Part shown: piece by piece, positions 54,984-63,662 of the stretch
Numbering within the stretch: the stretch's first letter is position 1
Layout: every line of letters starts with the position of its first letter
Made by a program: the position numbers and the translations under genes
NCBI GenBank assembly: GCA_019930625.1
Contig: CP082844.1
Location: forward strand, 5,332,001 to 5,396,000
Direction of reading: 5' to 3'
Source of the DNA: Nocardia asteroides
GTDB lineage: Bacteria > Actinomycetota > Actinomycetes > Mycobacteriales > Mycobacteriaceae
DNA length: 64,000 nucleotides
Notes under the pieces: generated by a model
Databases searched by the model: none
Told to the model about the DNA's origin: nothing
What the model saw: only the letters and a program-made list of their open reading frames with translations

Positions 54984-56507
54984 ATGGTGACATTGGACCG
55001 GTTGGCCAACATACTGGGTGGTTATGGAATTCGCCTGCGATTGGGTTCGGTTCCCCGGTCCACCCCATTGCGCAGCGTGGTGATCCACGGCGCCGATCAC
55101 GACCCCACGGAAATCGGCGATGTGCTGTTGGGCATCGGAGCCCGCTCGATGTCGGAGGTGGTGGCCTGGGCAGTGTCGGCGCGGGCTGTTGTCGCGCTCA
55201 TCCGTGGGGGTGAGGAGGCCGAGGCCGAGCCGGAGATCAACGGTGTGGCGGTGATGGTGGTCGACCCTGCGGTGGACTGGAGCGAGGTGGCTGCGGTGGT
55301 CTACGGGTTGGTGCTGGAAGGACGCGAGACCGAGGCCGGTCGCGGCCCGACCGATTTGTTCGCCTTGGCCGACAGTCTCGCCGACGCCGTCGGAGGTGCG
55401 GTCACGATCGAGGATCGCCTGTCTCGGGTGCTGGCATATTCCAGGCCGCAGCAGCACCTCGACCCGGCACGGGTAGAGACGATTCTGGGCCGGGAGATGC
55501 CGTCGTGGTTACGGTCGGTGTTCGATGCGCGCGGTGTCTTCGTACATTTGGCGACCTCGGAGGAACCGTTGTTCGTCCCCGCGCAGGCAGAGCGTGGGGT
55601 GACGGGGCGGATGGTCGTGGCCGTGCGTGTGGGACGGCAACTGCTGGGGTCGGTCTGGGTGTCGTGCCCGGCACCGTTGCACGGGGCTCGACGCAGGGCC
55701 TTGGCCGACGGCGCGCGGACGGTGGCCCTGCACCTGTTGCGGTCGCGGGCCAGCGCGGACCTGGAACGTCAGGTGGAATCCGACCTCGTGATCCGTTTGC
55801 TGGAGGGCGACGCGGACGCGACGACAGTGGCCAGCAGGCTGGGGTTGGCGCCGGAGGGTTTGCGGGTGATCGCGCTGCGGGCTCGGATCGCGGAGGAACA
55901 GCACGCCGCGCTGCTGTTGATCTTCGAGCGAGCGACAACCGGATTCGGCTGGTCCCGGTCCAGCCGCAGCGCCCTGGTCGGCGACACCATCTACACCGTG
56001 CTGCCCGCCGACCAGGCGGACACGGTACGCCACTGGATAAGCGAGCTGCAGGTTGCACTGCCGGCGCAGATGACGGTGTCGGCCGGAATCAGCGGTGTCG
56101 CCCGCGCCACGGAGTTGGCGTCGGCGCGTCAAGAGGCCGACGAATGCCTGGCGCTGCACGAGACCCACTCTGCGGCTGCGACACCTCCTGCCTATGACGA
56201 GTCGTGGGACGAAATTCTGCTCCAACGGCTGCGCACCGCAGGGCTTTCTGGACGGACCCCCGCACGGGGGCCGGTGTCGGAGTTGCGGCGCCATGACAGC
56301 ACGAACTCCACCCAGTATGTGCCAACGCTGCGCGCGTGGTTGCAGGCGCAGGGCGACCCCACCGAGGCGGGCGCGCACCTCGGGGTGCACGAGAACACCG
56401 TCCGTAACCGGCTGCGCAAGATGGCAGAGGTGACCAATCTCGACTTGGACGACCCCCGCAAACGACTCGCCATGATGATCGAGCTCGCCGTCACCGACAA
56501 CGACTGA
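54984..56507 (+). CDS. PucR-family transcriptional regulator
   Basis: 507 residues. The N-terminal part is a PucR ligand-type domain. A GGDEF-like middle region follows (VSAGISGVARATELASARQE). The C-terminal PucR helix-turn-helix reads LRAWLQAQGDPTEAGAHLGV then HENTVRNRLRKM. Such regulators activate catabolic operons in response to a ligand. No catabolic gene is adjacent, so its target is unknown. ATG start at 54984. Confidence 0.9.
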   Translation: MVTLDRLANILGGYGIRLRLGSVPRSTPLRSVVIHGADHDPTEIGDVLLGIGARSMSEVVAWAVSARAVVALIRGGEEAEAEPEINGVAVMVVDPAVDWSEVAAVVYGLVLEGRETEAGRGPTDLFALADSLADAVGGAVTIEDRLSRVLAYSRPQQHLDPARVETILGREMPSWLRSVFDARGVFVHLATSEEPLFVPAQAERGVTGRMVVAVRVGRQLLGSVWVSCPAPLHGARRRALADGARTVALHLLRSRASADLERQVESDLVIRLLEGDADATTVASRLGLAPEGLRVIALRARIAEEQHAALLLIFERATTGFGWSRSSRSALVGDTIYTVLPADQADTVRHWISELQVALPAQMTVSAGISGVARATELASARQEADECLALHETHSAAATPPAYDESWDEILLQRLRTAGLSGRTPARGPVSELRRHDSTNSTQYVPTLRAWLQAQGDPTEAGAHLGVHENTVRNRLRKMAEVTNLDLDDPRKRLAMMIELAVTDND

Positions 56508-56700
56508 CCGGGCTGTGCCATCGCCACAAATCCCGACGCCTCGATTGTCGAATCCGCTCAACCGATCGCCGCGACAGTCACGTCATCATGGAGTTGCCCA
56601 GAAATCGCAGGTAGGAGCAGTGAGACAAGGACAGGCCAGCGAAGGATCTGCCCTCTTGCGTCGATCCGGTACCTAGTTAGTTGAACGGAGCGGAACCGAA

Positions 56701-57270
56701 GTGAGGAACACGCAGGTATGCGAGGTCATGCAAAGACCCATCATCACCGTCCGGCACGACAACACCGCATGCGAGGCGGCGCTGCTGCTCGCCGAACTGG
56801 GCTACGCGGCGCTGCCCGTTCTCGACCAAGACGATCGCCTCACCGGGGTACTCACCAGCGGTGACCTCCTGCGGGCCGGTGAACTCGACGACACGGTCGA
56901 TGAAGTCATGACCACACCAGCGGTCTCGGTCCCCGCCACCGCGGCACTGGCCGAGGTCATGAGCAGGCTTGTCACGCGCGGACTGCGCAGTCTGCCCGTC
57001 ATCGATGCCGACGGCCGCGTGGTCGGTATGTTCAGCCGTGGCGACGCGTTGCGAATCATGCTCACCCCCGACGACGCACTCACGGCCGGTGCACAGAACC
57101 TCCTCGATCAATACACCGGCGCACGACGGTGGCATGTCACCGTCCACGGAGGCGACGCCAGCATCTCCGGCCGGTTCGCCGACGAACCCGAACGGCGCAT
57201 CGCCATCGCCCTGACCCGCACTGTCCCCGGCACCCGCACCGCGACCATCGCGACCACGCCTGTGCACTGA
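56701..57270 (+). CDS. CBS-domain pair with C-terminal BON-like domain
   Basis: 189 residues. Two CBS repeats: VCEVMQRPIITV with VLTSGDLLRAG, then VDEVMTTPAVSV with VGMFSRGDALRIM. They form one Bateman module that senses adenosyl ligands. Residues 135-185 (WHVTVHGGDASISGRFADE with AIALTRTVPG) look like a short BON domain. GTG start with GGAGCGG upstream. The CBS-CBS-BON layout is common in actinobacterial stress-induced proteins. Confidence 0.9.
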   Translation: MRNTQVCEVMQRPIITVRHDNTACEAALLLAELGYAALPVLDQDDRLTGVLTSGDLLRAGELDDTVDEVMTTPAVSVPATAALAEVMSRLVTRGLRSLPVIDADGRVVGMFSRGDALRIMLTPDDALTAGAQNLLDQYTGARRWHVTVHGGDASISGRFADEPERRIAIALTRTVPGTRTATIATTPVH

Positions 57271-57366
57271 TCGAGTCGACCGCAATCCACGGGCTGTCGC
57301 ACTTACCTGCTGGTGTACTGGCGAAACGCCCGAGTAAACGAGTGGGGAAATCGGACAAGTAGCACA

Positions 57367-57420
57367 GCCAGGATTGTCTCAGACGGACAAGCGCGGCTGT
57401 TCCACGTAAACGATCCTGGC
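57367..57420. other. Hairpin candidate in the CBS/DksA intergenic region
   Basis: GCCAGGAT at 57367 pairs perfectly with ATCCTGGC at 57413, enclosing a 38-base interior that can form a second, imperfect stem (GGACA with TGTTCC). It lies in the 271-bp gap without a gene. A structured RNA or attenuator is possible but unproven. Confidence 0.3.
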
Positions 57421-57541
57421 CTTGTCGGCGATTATTCGGATGGCATGGAGGTGGTCGTACAGGGGCCGCTGGCAGGGCGGCCCATCCCTTCTCACCTGAC
57501 CGCATCTCGAACCATTCCAACCACCAACCCTGGAGATCAGG

Positions 57542-57997
57542 ATGACCCGTGCACACCCCGTCTCACCCGCACGCCTTACCGACCACCTACCCGCACTACG
57601 AGCCGCACTGAACCAGCAACGCCGCTTCCGCCTGCAGCAGCTGGCCGAACTCGAAGCCGAAATCGACCGCGCCGCCACGCCCACCAACGCGGCTGATACG
57701 GCCAGGCATGAGGTCACTACCGAATTGGCCGCGGCTGCACGACAAGCTTTGGCCGATATCGATGAAACCCTTACGCTCATCGCCACAGGCCGTTACGGTC
57801 GCTGCCGCGGCTGCCACGCCGAGATCCCGATCCACCTGCTGCAGACCATCCCCACTTCACAGTGGTGCCTGAATTGCCGACAGCATCTGCCTGCCTTCGC
57901 CGGTTCTCGCCCGATGCGCGGACAGCGGCCTCGCGCAGCCTCCCGAACACCGCGACGCGACCTGTCGGCCGAACGGGAAACCATCGCAGGCGGTTGA
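57542..57997 (+). CDS. DksA/TraR-type zinc finger protein
   Basis: 151 residues. A long helical hairpin (LRAALNQQRRFRLQQLAELE) is followed by the C4 zinc finger YGRCRGCHAEIPI with CLNC, the TraR/DksA signature, and a basic tail. Such proteins enter the RNA polymerase secondary channel or act as general transcription modulators. ATG with GGAG eight bases upstream. Confidence 0.9.
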   Translation: MTRAHPVSPARLTDHLPALRAALNQQRRFRLQQLAELEAEIDRAATPTNAADTARHEVTTELAAAARQALADIDETLTLIATGRYGRCRGCHAEIPIHLLQTIPTSQWCLNCRQHLPAFAGSRPMRGQRPRAASRTPRRDLSAERETIAGG

Positions 57998-58033
57998 CAT
58001 GACCTGCTGACCATTACGACCGGTCGCAGCGCG

Positions 58034-58516
58034 TTGACCTTGCCGCACCGGCCGCCGCCCCGCGAGGACGATGACCGGCTGCGCCCGTTCGATCCGCCCG
58101 AAGCCGCGCCCGAGGCGCCCGCCACGCATATCGAACCCGGTAAACACCACTGGAAGGTCGAACGGGATCTGGCGAGCGGTGTATCGACCCTCGAGATCGA
58201 GAACGACCAGGGCACCATCTCGCTCGACGACACCGGCACCATCGTGCGTCGCGCCACTACCGAATGGTTCAGCTTCCGTGGCAACGACGTCACCTCGGTC
58301 CGGGGCGAGACCCGCACGCTACGCAGGCTGGAGCGCGACGATTGGCGCACCGAAGTCACCACCCATACCGTATTACGTTGCACCCCTGAAGAATTCGTGC
58401 TCGACGCCCAGCTCGACGCGTACGAACTCGAATATCCGCAGGCCGACCCCCGGACGGTTCGCAAGCGGGTGTACTCCCAGAACTGGCAGCGACGGAGTCC
58501 TCGAGACTTCGTCTGA
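58034..58516 (+). pseudogene. C-terminal fragment of a CocE/NonD-type hydrolase
   Basis: The frame gives 160 residues whose pattern (HWKVERDLASGVSTLEIEND, FSFRGNDVTSVRGETRTLRR, FVLDAQLDAYELEYP, closing QNWQRRSPRDFV) is the jelly-roll C-terminal domain of CocE/NonD X-Pro dipeptidyl-peptidase-like esterases. The catalytic alpha/beta domain is missing and the upstream 36 bases hold no in-frame remainder. Likely a deletion remnant. Confidence 0.65.
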
Positions 58517-58530
58517 TGCGGTGCGTGGCT

Positions 58531-59232
58531 TCACATATCCTCTCTGCGGGTGTGCGACGAGCGCCGATTACGAGGCACTGGAAGAACCTGCACCAGATAG
58601 TCGGCCAGCTCGTCCGGGCGCGACAACATCACCATGTGGCTACCGGGCATCTCGTCCGGGGTGATGCCCAGCCGCTCCTTCACGTGGCGGCGCGCGAAGT
58701 CGGGGGTGAAGAAACGGTCGTCGCGGCAGAGCAGGTATCTCGTCGGAATGTCCGGCCAGGCGGACAACGGCCATGGCTCTCGCCCCGCTCGGTCCATGCT
58801 GATCTTCTCCGCGAGCGCGCCGTCGTGGGTCAGGACCCGCTGGGCCAGTTCGCGAGGGACATCGTGAAAGTAGAGCTCGTAGTCGTCATCGCTGCCGGAC
58901 GATGGTTTGCCGCTGCGTTCCCACCAGGCGTCCGGCATCTCGCCCGGGCTCGGAATCATGGCGGTCACCAGCACAAGCGCGGCGGCTCCGGCGCGCACGC
59001 CGACCAGGGGACCGACGAAACCGCCCCAGGAGTGGGCCACCACCACGAGAGGCCGGCGTCCGCCGGTTACCTGGACGACGGCGTCGGCGTAGTCCCAGAG
59101 CCCGGCCTGGGGGTCGGACATCGGCAGATCCACCGCGACCGCGTCGTGCCCGCGGTTGCGGAGTTCTGCTTCGAGCAGATGCCAGTCGAAAGCGCTCCCG
59201 CCGGCACCGTGGATGAGAGCGAAAGCTGTCAT
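58531..59232 (-). CDS. Alpha/beta hydrolase (esterase)
   Basis: 233 residues. The start TAFALIHGAGGSAFDW holds the oxyanion HGAGG. The nucleophile elbow is VVAHSWGGFVG, the acid lies in LLCRDDRFFTP and the His in MPGSHMVMLSRPDELA. This pattern fits the MenH-like/salicylate-esterase group. The ATG at 59232 is chosen by homology; the frame to 59364 is Arg-rich. It converges on the CocE fragment. Confidence 0.87.
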   Translation of the reverse strand: MTAFALIHGAGGSAFDWHLLEAELRNRGHDAVAVDLPMSDPQAGLWDYADAVVQVTGGRRPLVVVAHSWGGFVGPLVGVRAGAAALVLVTAMIPSPGEMPDAWWERSGKPSSGSDDDYELYFHDVPRELAQRVLTHDGALAEKISMDRAGREPWPLSAWPDIPTRYLLCRDDRFFTPDFARRHVKERLGITPDEMPGSHMVMLSRPDELADYLVQVLPVPRNRRSSHTRREDM

Positions 59233-59341
59233 GACGGTTATGACTGCCGGAAGCGCGGGAACTCGTCGGTGCGCGCAGGCACCCCGTGAGCGAGCAGAGC
59301 GAGGACCTGTTGCGCCCGGGACGGGTTTGTTCAGCCGCCGT

Positions 59342-59968
59342 CTAACCTGGGCTTGTTCGGCCACGACCCCGCTGCGGCATCGGCCCGGGTTTCTCGAGTC
59401 CTGGCGCGTCGGCTATGCGGCGCTGACTGTCTGTTACGGCGGCGGCTCTAGCATCGGCTTCGCGTCGCGTGAAGGCGATATCGCGGGCGCTACGCACCGA
59501 CAATCGGCCGAGTGAGGTCGCCGCGAAGAACAGGATCAGCGCACCGAGACCGTGGAAATAGGTCAGTTGGAGTACGGCGCGCTTCAGGTCGGAGGTGGCG
59601 ACAGGGTCACCGACATCCCCGATGCGCAGCGGCTCAGCAAGGACGGGCCCGATCACGAACCACACGCCCGCCGCCACTGCCAGCCACCCGCCGAAACTCG
59701 CCACGATACGGTTGCGGCTTACCAACATGAGCAATCCGCCGATGATCGCGGCGACGCCAGGCAGTACTTGGAGCCACCCTCGCGCCGACGTCCACACCCA
59801 TGGCTCGTCCGGAGTGAACGCGAAATCGAAGTAGGGGCCGAGGAACGGGATCAGCGCACCCCAGACGCCCAGGAGCAGCACCGCGAGCCCGCCGAGGGCT
59901 CCCCGGCTACGTGGAATTCGGACCGGGTGGCCGCGGCCTGCGGAAACATTGTCGTCGACGTCCCTCAT
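59342..59968 (-). CDS. Membrane protein, four helices
   Basis: 208 residues with hydrophobic segments LGGLAVLLLGVWGALIPFLG, LPGVAAIIGGLLMLVS, FGGWLAVAAGVWFVIGPVLA and a fourth around ALILFFAATSLG. Resembles actinobacterial membrane proteins of unknown function. GGAGG four bases before the ATG. Confidence 0.85.
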   Translation of the reverse strand: MRDVDDNVSAGRGHPVRIPRSRGALGGLAVLLLGVWGALIPFLGPYFDFAFTPDEPWVWTSARGWLQVLPGVAAIIGGLLMLVSRNRIVASFGGWLAVAAGVWFVIGPVLAEPLRIGDVGDPVATSDLKRAVLQLTYFHGLGALILFFAATSLGRLSVRSARDIAFTRREADARAAAVTDSQRRIADAPGLEKPGPMPQRGRGRTSPG

Positions 59969-60277
59969 GACGCCTCCATTCGTCGAAGTAGGTGCTTATA
60001 CCGCCTACCCTTTGTCCACCGCGATACGCACGAAAGCGCGCAGGGGTCCACAGCTGGCCTCCGGTGATCGGAGGTGGTGCGGGCGCGGAAGAACGCCTGG
60101 GTCGAATTGATCCTGCGCATCCGGCCGCATTCTGTGGTGACCGTGCCGCTGTCGGCGTTTCATTCGATACACCTGTGTTCGAACGTCATCCGGCGGCCGC
60201 CGAACACTTCATTTCCGTCGAGGTGAGAAATTCGCTGGCCATCACAGGGCACTCTCTTCACAACGGGATGAGGGGCA
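59969..60277. other. No gene recognised (309 bp)
   Basis: Contains the promoter side of the membrane protein gene; no coding frame with family resemblance is present. Confidence 0.45.
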
Positions 60278-60303
60278 CGGTGCGACCGGATTCGGTCGCA
60301 CCG
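60278..60303 (-). terminator. Perfect hairpin downstream of the VOC gene
   Basis: Arms CGGTGCGACCG and CGGTCGCACCG enclose GATT. It begins 22 bases after the VOC stop. No T-run follows, so it may act as a barrier or a factor-dependent terminator. Confidence 0.6.
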
Positions 60304-60325
60304 CGGAGAAGTCGGTGAGGGGGAG

Positions 60326-60793
60326 TCAGGCCTGCGCGTACTCAGCCGTGACGTCGAGGATCCAGGTGATACCGAAGCGATCGCGCAGCATCCCGAAGGC
60401 GGGTGCCCACTGGGCCGGGCCGAACTCCTCGATAACCGTGGCGCCGTCCGCAAGGCGTTCCCACAGTGCGCCGACCTCCTCGACGGTCTCGCCGCGAACG
60501 GACAGGAAGAACGGCTCCTCGGTGATGGTGGTGCCGTTCTCGCGGCGGGTGGCGGGCACGCCGAGGGCGGTTGGAGCGTGCTCGCCGGGCACGTCGTAGG
60601 CCATGACCCGGAAGCCGTTGTCGGCGACGACCTGGCCGAAGACCACTTTGCCTGCGTCGGGCGAGTCGGTGGGCATCCCGAAGTCCGCATAAGTGGCGAG
60701 AGTGGTCTGCCCGCCGAACACCGACTGGTAGAACTCCAGAGCAGCACGGGCCAGCCCGTGGAAGTTCAGGTGGGCAACAGCGTTTACCGACAT
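60326..60793 (-). CDS. VOC family protein (PhnB-like)
   Basis: 155 residues: NAVAHLNFHGLARAALEFYQ, SVFGGQT, FGQVVADNGFRVMAYDVPGE and the closing GMLRDRFGITWILDV are the PhnB/3-demethylubiquinone-methyltransferase-like glyoxalase group. ATG at 60793 with AAGGA upstream. Divergent from a WYL regulator 111 bases away, a frequent pairing in actinobacteria. Confidence 0.9.
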   Translation of the reverse strand: MSVNAVAHLNFHGLARAALEFYQSVFGGQTTLATYADFGMPTDSPDAGKVVFGQVVADNGFRVMAYDVPGEHAPTALGVPATRRENGTTITEEPFFLSVRGETVEEVGALWERLADGATVIEEFGPAQWAPAFGMLRDRFGITWILDVTAEYAQA

Positions 60794-60904
60794 GGTGATC
60801 CGTCCTTCGCAAGGGATTCCGTCACCGGCGACTTCCGGCGACGAGAGCAACGTTGTCACCAGTACCGGCCAGGGAACGTCCGCTATTCATGGCAGTCTGG
60901 CCAC

Positions 60905-61903
60905 ATGCCGACCGCCTCCTCGACGGTGACCTCCCGCCGCCTGCTCTCGCTGCTGTCTTTGCTCCAGGTCCGCCGCGATTGGCCGGGCAGTCTGCTGGCC
61001 GAGAGGCTGGGCGTCAGTGAACGTACGGTGCGTCGCGATGTCGATCGCTTGCGCGAGATCGGTTACCCCGTCCGGGCGGTCAAGGGGCCCGACGGTGGTT
61101 ACCGTCTCGCGGCGGGCAGCGAACTGCCGCCGCTATTGTTCGACGACGAGCAAGCGGTCGCGCTCGCCGTGGCGTTGCGCAACGCGGCCGCGACCGGCGC
61201 GGGCATCGAAGAGGCAGCCGCACGAGCGCTGGCGACCGTACGCCAGCTGCTGCCTTCCCGCTTGCGGCAGCGCGTCGATGCCCTCGAGATCACGGTGGGC
61301 GAATCGGCCGGGCCCGCGGCCGCTCCCCGGGTCGACACCCAGGTGCTGCTCGCGTTGAGTGCCGCTGTCCGCTCCCGAGAGGAGGTGCGGTTCGACTACC
61401 GGTCACCGACACAGCCGGATGACACCGGTCCGCGGGCCCCCCGCCGAATCCAACCACACCACCTGGTGGTCCGCAGTCTGCGCTGGTACCTCATCGGATG
61501 GGCCTCAGAACGTGGGGAGTGGCGGGTCTACCGCGTCGACCGGATGACACTTCGGGTGCCCAACGGGCCGCGGTTCGCGCCCCGGCCGGTGCCCGGCGGC
61601 GATATCGCCGCGTTCTTGTCCGCGCGGTTCAAAGGCTCCGACAGTGCGAATACCTGGCCATGCCGCGGCGAGGTTGTCCTCGACCTCCCCATCGCACAGG
61701 TGGCCCCGTTCGCCGGCGACGGTGTCGTCGAGGAACTCGGCCCTGCCCGAACCAGGCTGCTGCTCGGTTCCTGGTCCTGGCCCGCGCTCGCGGCGACAGT
61801 AGCGCGCTTCGGCACCGAGATCGAGGTCGTCGGCCCGGATCGACTGCGTGACGCATTCACCGATCTATCCCGTCGCGCAGGCCGTGCCGCAGGTCTGGGC
61901 TGA
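60905..61903 (+). CDS. HTH-WYL (YafY/DeoR-like) transcriptional regulator
   Basis: 332 residues. The N-terminal winged helix is LLAERLGVSERTVRRDVDRL. The WYL domain has IQPHHLVVRSLRWYLIGWAS and YRVDRM. The WCX-like C-terminus follows. The WYL motif is present as RWYLIGW. ATG at 60905; the longer frame from 60578 overlaps the divergent VOC gene and is rejected. Probably regulates the VOC gene. Confidence 0.92.
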   Translation: MPTASSTVTSRRLLSLLSLLQVRRDWPGSLLAERLGVSERTVRRDVDRLREIGYPVRAVKGPDGGYRLAAGSELPPLLFDDEQAVALAVALRNAAATGAGIEEAAARALATVRQLLPSRLRQRVDALEITVGESAGPAAAPRVDTQVLLALSAAVRSREEVRFDYRSPTQPDDTGPRAPRRIQPHHLVVRSLRWYLIGWASERGEWRVYRVDRMTLRVPNGPRFAPRPVPGGDIAAFLSARFKGSDSANTWPCRGEVVLDLPIAQVAPFAGDGVVEELGPARTRLLLGSWSWPALAATVARFGTEIEVVGPDRLRDAFTDLSRRAGRAAGLG

Positions 61904-61929
61904 CTCTACGTGAGCCTGCCCGGTTCTAC

Positions 61930-62292
61930 TCATCGGTCCGGCACCGGGGCCGTCCCGGTGCCGCAGAGAACGCGTGACCGAGGGTGTCCAGGTCGTGTGC
62001 GCCGGGTGGTGACATGATCTTCCAAGCCACGGTGCTTGGCCGCGGCGCGTGCTTCGGCGAGGGACCGGTCGGAGGTGTCGGCGATCGTGACGTGATGTCC
62101 CTGGGCGGCGAGTTCGAGCGCGTCGAGGCCGTTGCCGCCGCCCGCGTCGAGGATCTCCAGCGCGCCAGCGGGTAGATGGGCGGTCAGGTTGACGGCTGCG
62201 GTTGTATACCGCAGCCGACCCCACGGACTAACTTGCCACCGCTGGAACTCGCCGAACTTGTCGTCGAACAGATGCGAATGTGACTCACTCAC
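61930..62292 (-). pseudogene. Truncated class I methyltransferase
   Basis: GTG start at 62292 gives SESHSHLFDDKFGEFQRWQV, SPWGRLRY and motif I ILDAGGGNGLDALELA with VTIADTS, then frame and sense are lost after about residue 95 (VTTRRT). The catalytic half is missing. It would be read as a 120-residue protein but is a remnant. Confidence 0.65.
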
Positions 62293-62372
62293 CACGCCCC
62301 ACCTGGCCTTGACGCACTCTTGTACGGGTGCTCGAGCGCGCACTCCATGCCAACCATGCGGTTCGACACTTC

Positions 62373-63662
62373 CTACACATAGGTCAGCGGCGGGGACTTC
62401 GGGAAAACGACCGGCATTGCCGTCATCGCGCGGTGGAACGGACCCGGCCGCCAGACCAGCTGGTCGGCAGGCACCGCGAGTTCCATTTCGGGGAGGGCGT
62501 CGAGCAGTTGGTCGATAGCGTTCTGGACAGTCGGGTAGGCGATGGATTTAGCAGGGCAGGCGTGCGGGCCGGTACTCCATGCCAGATGCGAGCGATTGCC
62601 GATGCGGCTGCTGCCGGGCTCGTCGGTCCCGTGGATGTCGGGGTCGTTGTTGCACGCGGCGAGACTGATGACGACCGGCTGGTCTGCCGGCAGCCAGACA
62701 TCGTCGATCATGATCGGCTGCCGCGGGTAGGTGGTGCAGAAGTTCGCCATCGGCGGGTCGTTGAACAGGACCTCGTCGAGGGCGTCGGTGGTGGACAGGT
62801 TTCGGCCGAGGACGTCGCCGAAGCGGAACCGGTCGTCGGTGATCATCAGCAGCAGGGTGTTGGTGATCAGGTTGCGCTGCGCTTCGAAGCCCGCGCCGTA
62901 GAAGCTCATCAGTTGGGCGAAGATCTCCACGTCGTTGAGGTCGGCCGGATGATGTGCCAGCCGCGAGGTGGCGTCGTCGCCGGGCTGGCGCCGTTTGAGC
63001 TGTATCAGCTCCATCAGGGCCTCTTTGACCATCTTCATGCCCTGGGCGGGGTTGACCGTATCGAAGCGCGCGGCCATGCCGGTCGCGACCCGCTGCCCGA
63101 TCTCGGTGGGGCAGCCGACCATGTCGTTGAGGATCCCGAGGACGAGGGGAAAAGCGTATTGGGACACCAGGTCGGCGGAACCGGCCTCGCAGAAGGTGTT
63201 GATCAGCGGGATGGCGAGTTTCTCGACAGTGGGACGCAGCCCGTGGGTGTCGATCCCGTCGATGCTCGAGACGGATGCCTGCCGATAGCGGATATGCGCG
63301 TCTCCGGTGTTGTATCGCGCTGCCGGGTACCACTCCATCATCGGCCGGACCGGAGAGTTGTCCGGAATGGTTTTCTGCCAGGTTCGTGGATCAGCGGGAA
63401 AGTGATCCGGGTCGTTGAGGATCCGCACCGCCGTCCGATACGCGATCACCAACGTCGCGGGCACACCCGGTGCCAGCTCGACGGGAACGAGCGAACCGTA
63501 CTGACGACGCATCTGGCGGTAAGCGCGATGCGGGTCGGCGACGAACTGCGGGGTATACAGCGGAACTCGGCGGTCATCGCTGCCGGCGGAGCCGTGCTGG
63601 ACGGGGCACGTTCCGGTCGATGCGGTATGCGGTGCGGATGTCGGGAACTGTGGTGTGGTCAA
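62373..63662 (-). CDS. Cytochrome P450, CYP157/conservon-like, without ExxR Arg
   Basis: 429 residues. Heme loop STGPHACPAKSIA gives the Cys ligand with Pro-Ala after it in place of Leu-Gly. The I-helix reads SFYGAGFEAQRNLI. At the K-helix DEVLFNDPPMANF stands where ExxR is expected: Glu is kept but Arg is Phe. CYP157 proteins of actinobacterial conservons show the same loss. No conservon kinase, roadblock or GTPase genes are seen in the 338 bases upstream. The TTG start at 63662 is the only sensible one. Confidence 0.88.
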   Translation of the reverse strand: MTTPQFPTSAPHTASTGTCPVQHGSAGSDDRRVPLYTPQFVADPHRAYRQMRRQYGSLVPVELAPGVPATLVIAYRTAVRILNDPDHFPADPRTWQKTIPDNSPVRPMMEWYPAARYNTGDAHIRYRQASVSSIDGIDTHGLRPTVEKLAIPLINTFCEAGSADLVSQYAFPLVLGILNDMVGCPTEIGQRVATGMAARFDTVNPAQGMKMVKEALMELIQLKRRQPGDDATSRLAHHPADLNDVEIFAQLMSFYGAGFEAQRNLITNTLLLMITDDRFRFGDVLGRNLSTTDALDEVLFNDPPMANFCTTYPRQPIMIDDVWLPADQPVVISLAACNNDPDIHGTDEPGSSRIGNRSHLAWSTGPHACPAKSIAYPTVQNAIDQLLDALPEMELAVPADQLVWRPGPFHRAMTAMPVVFPKSPPLTYV

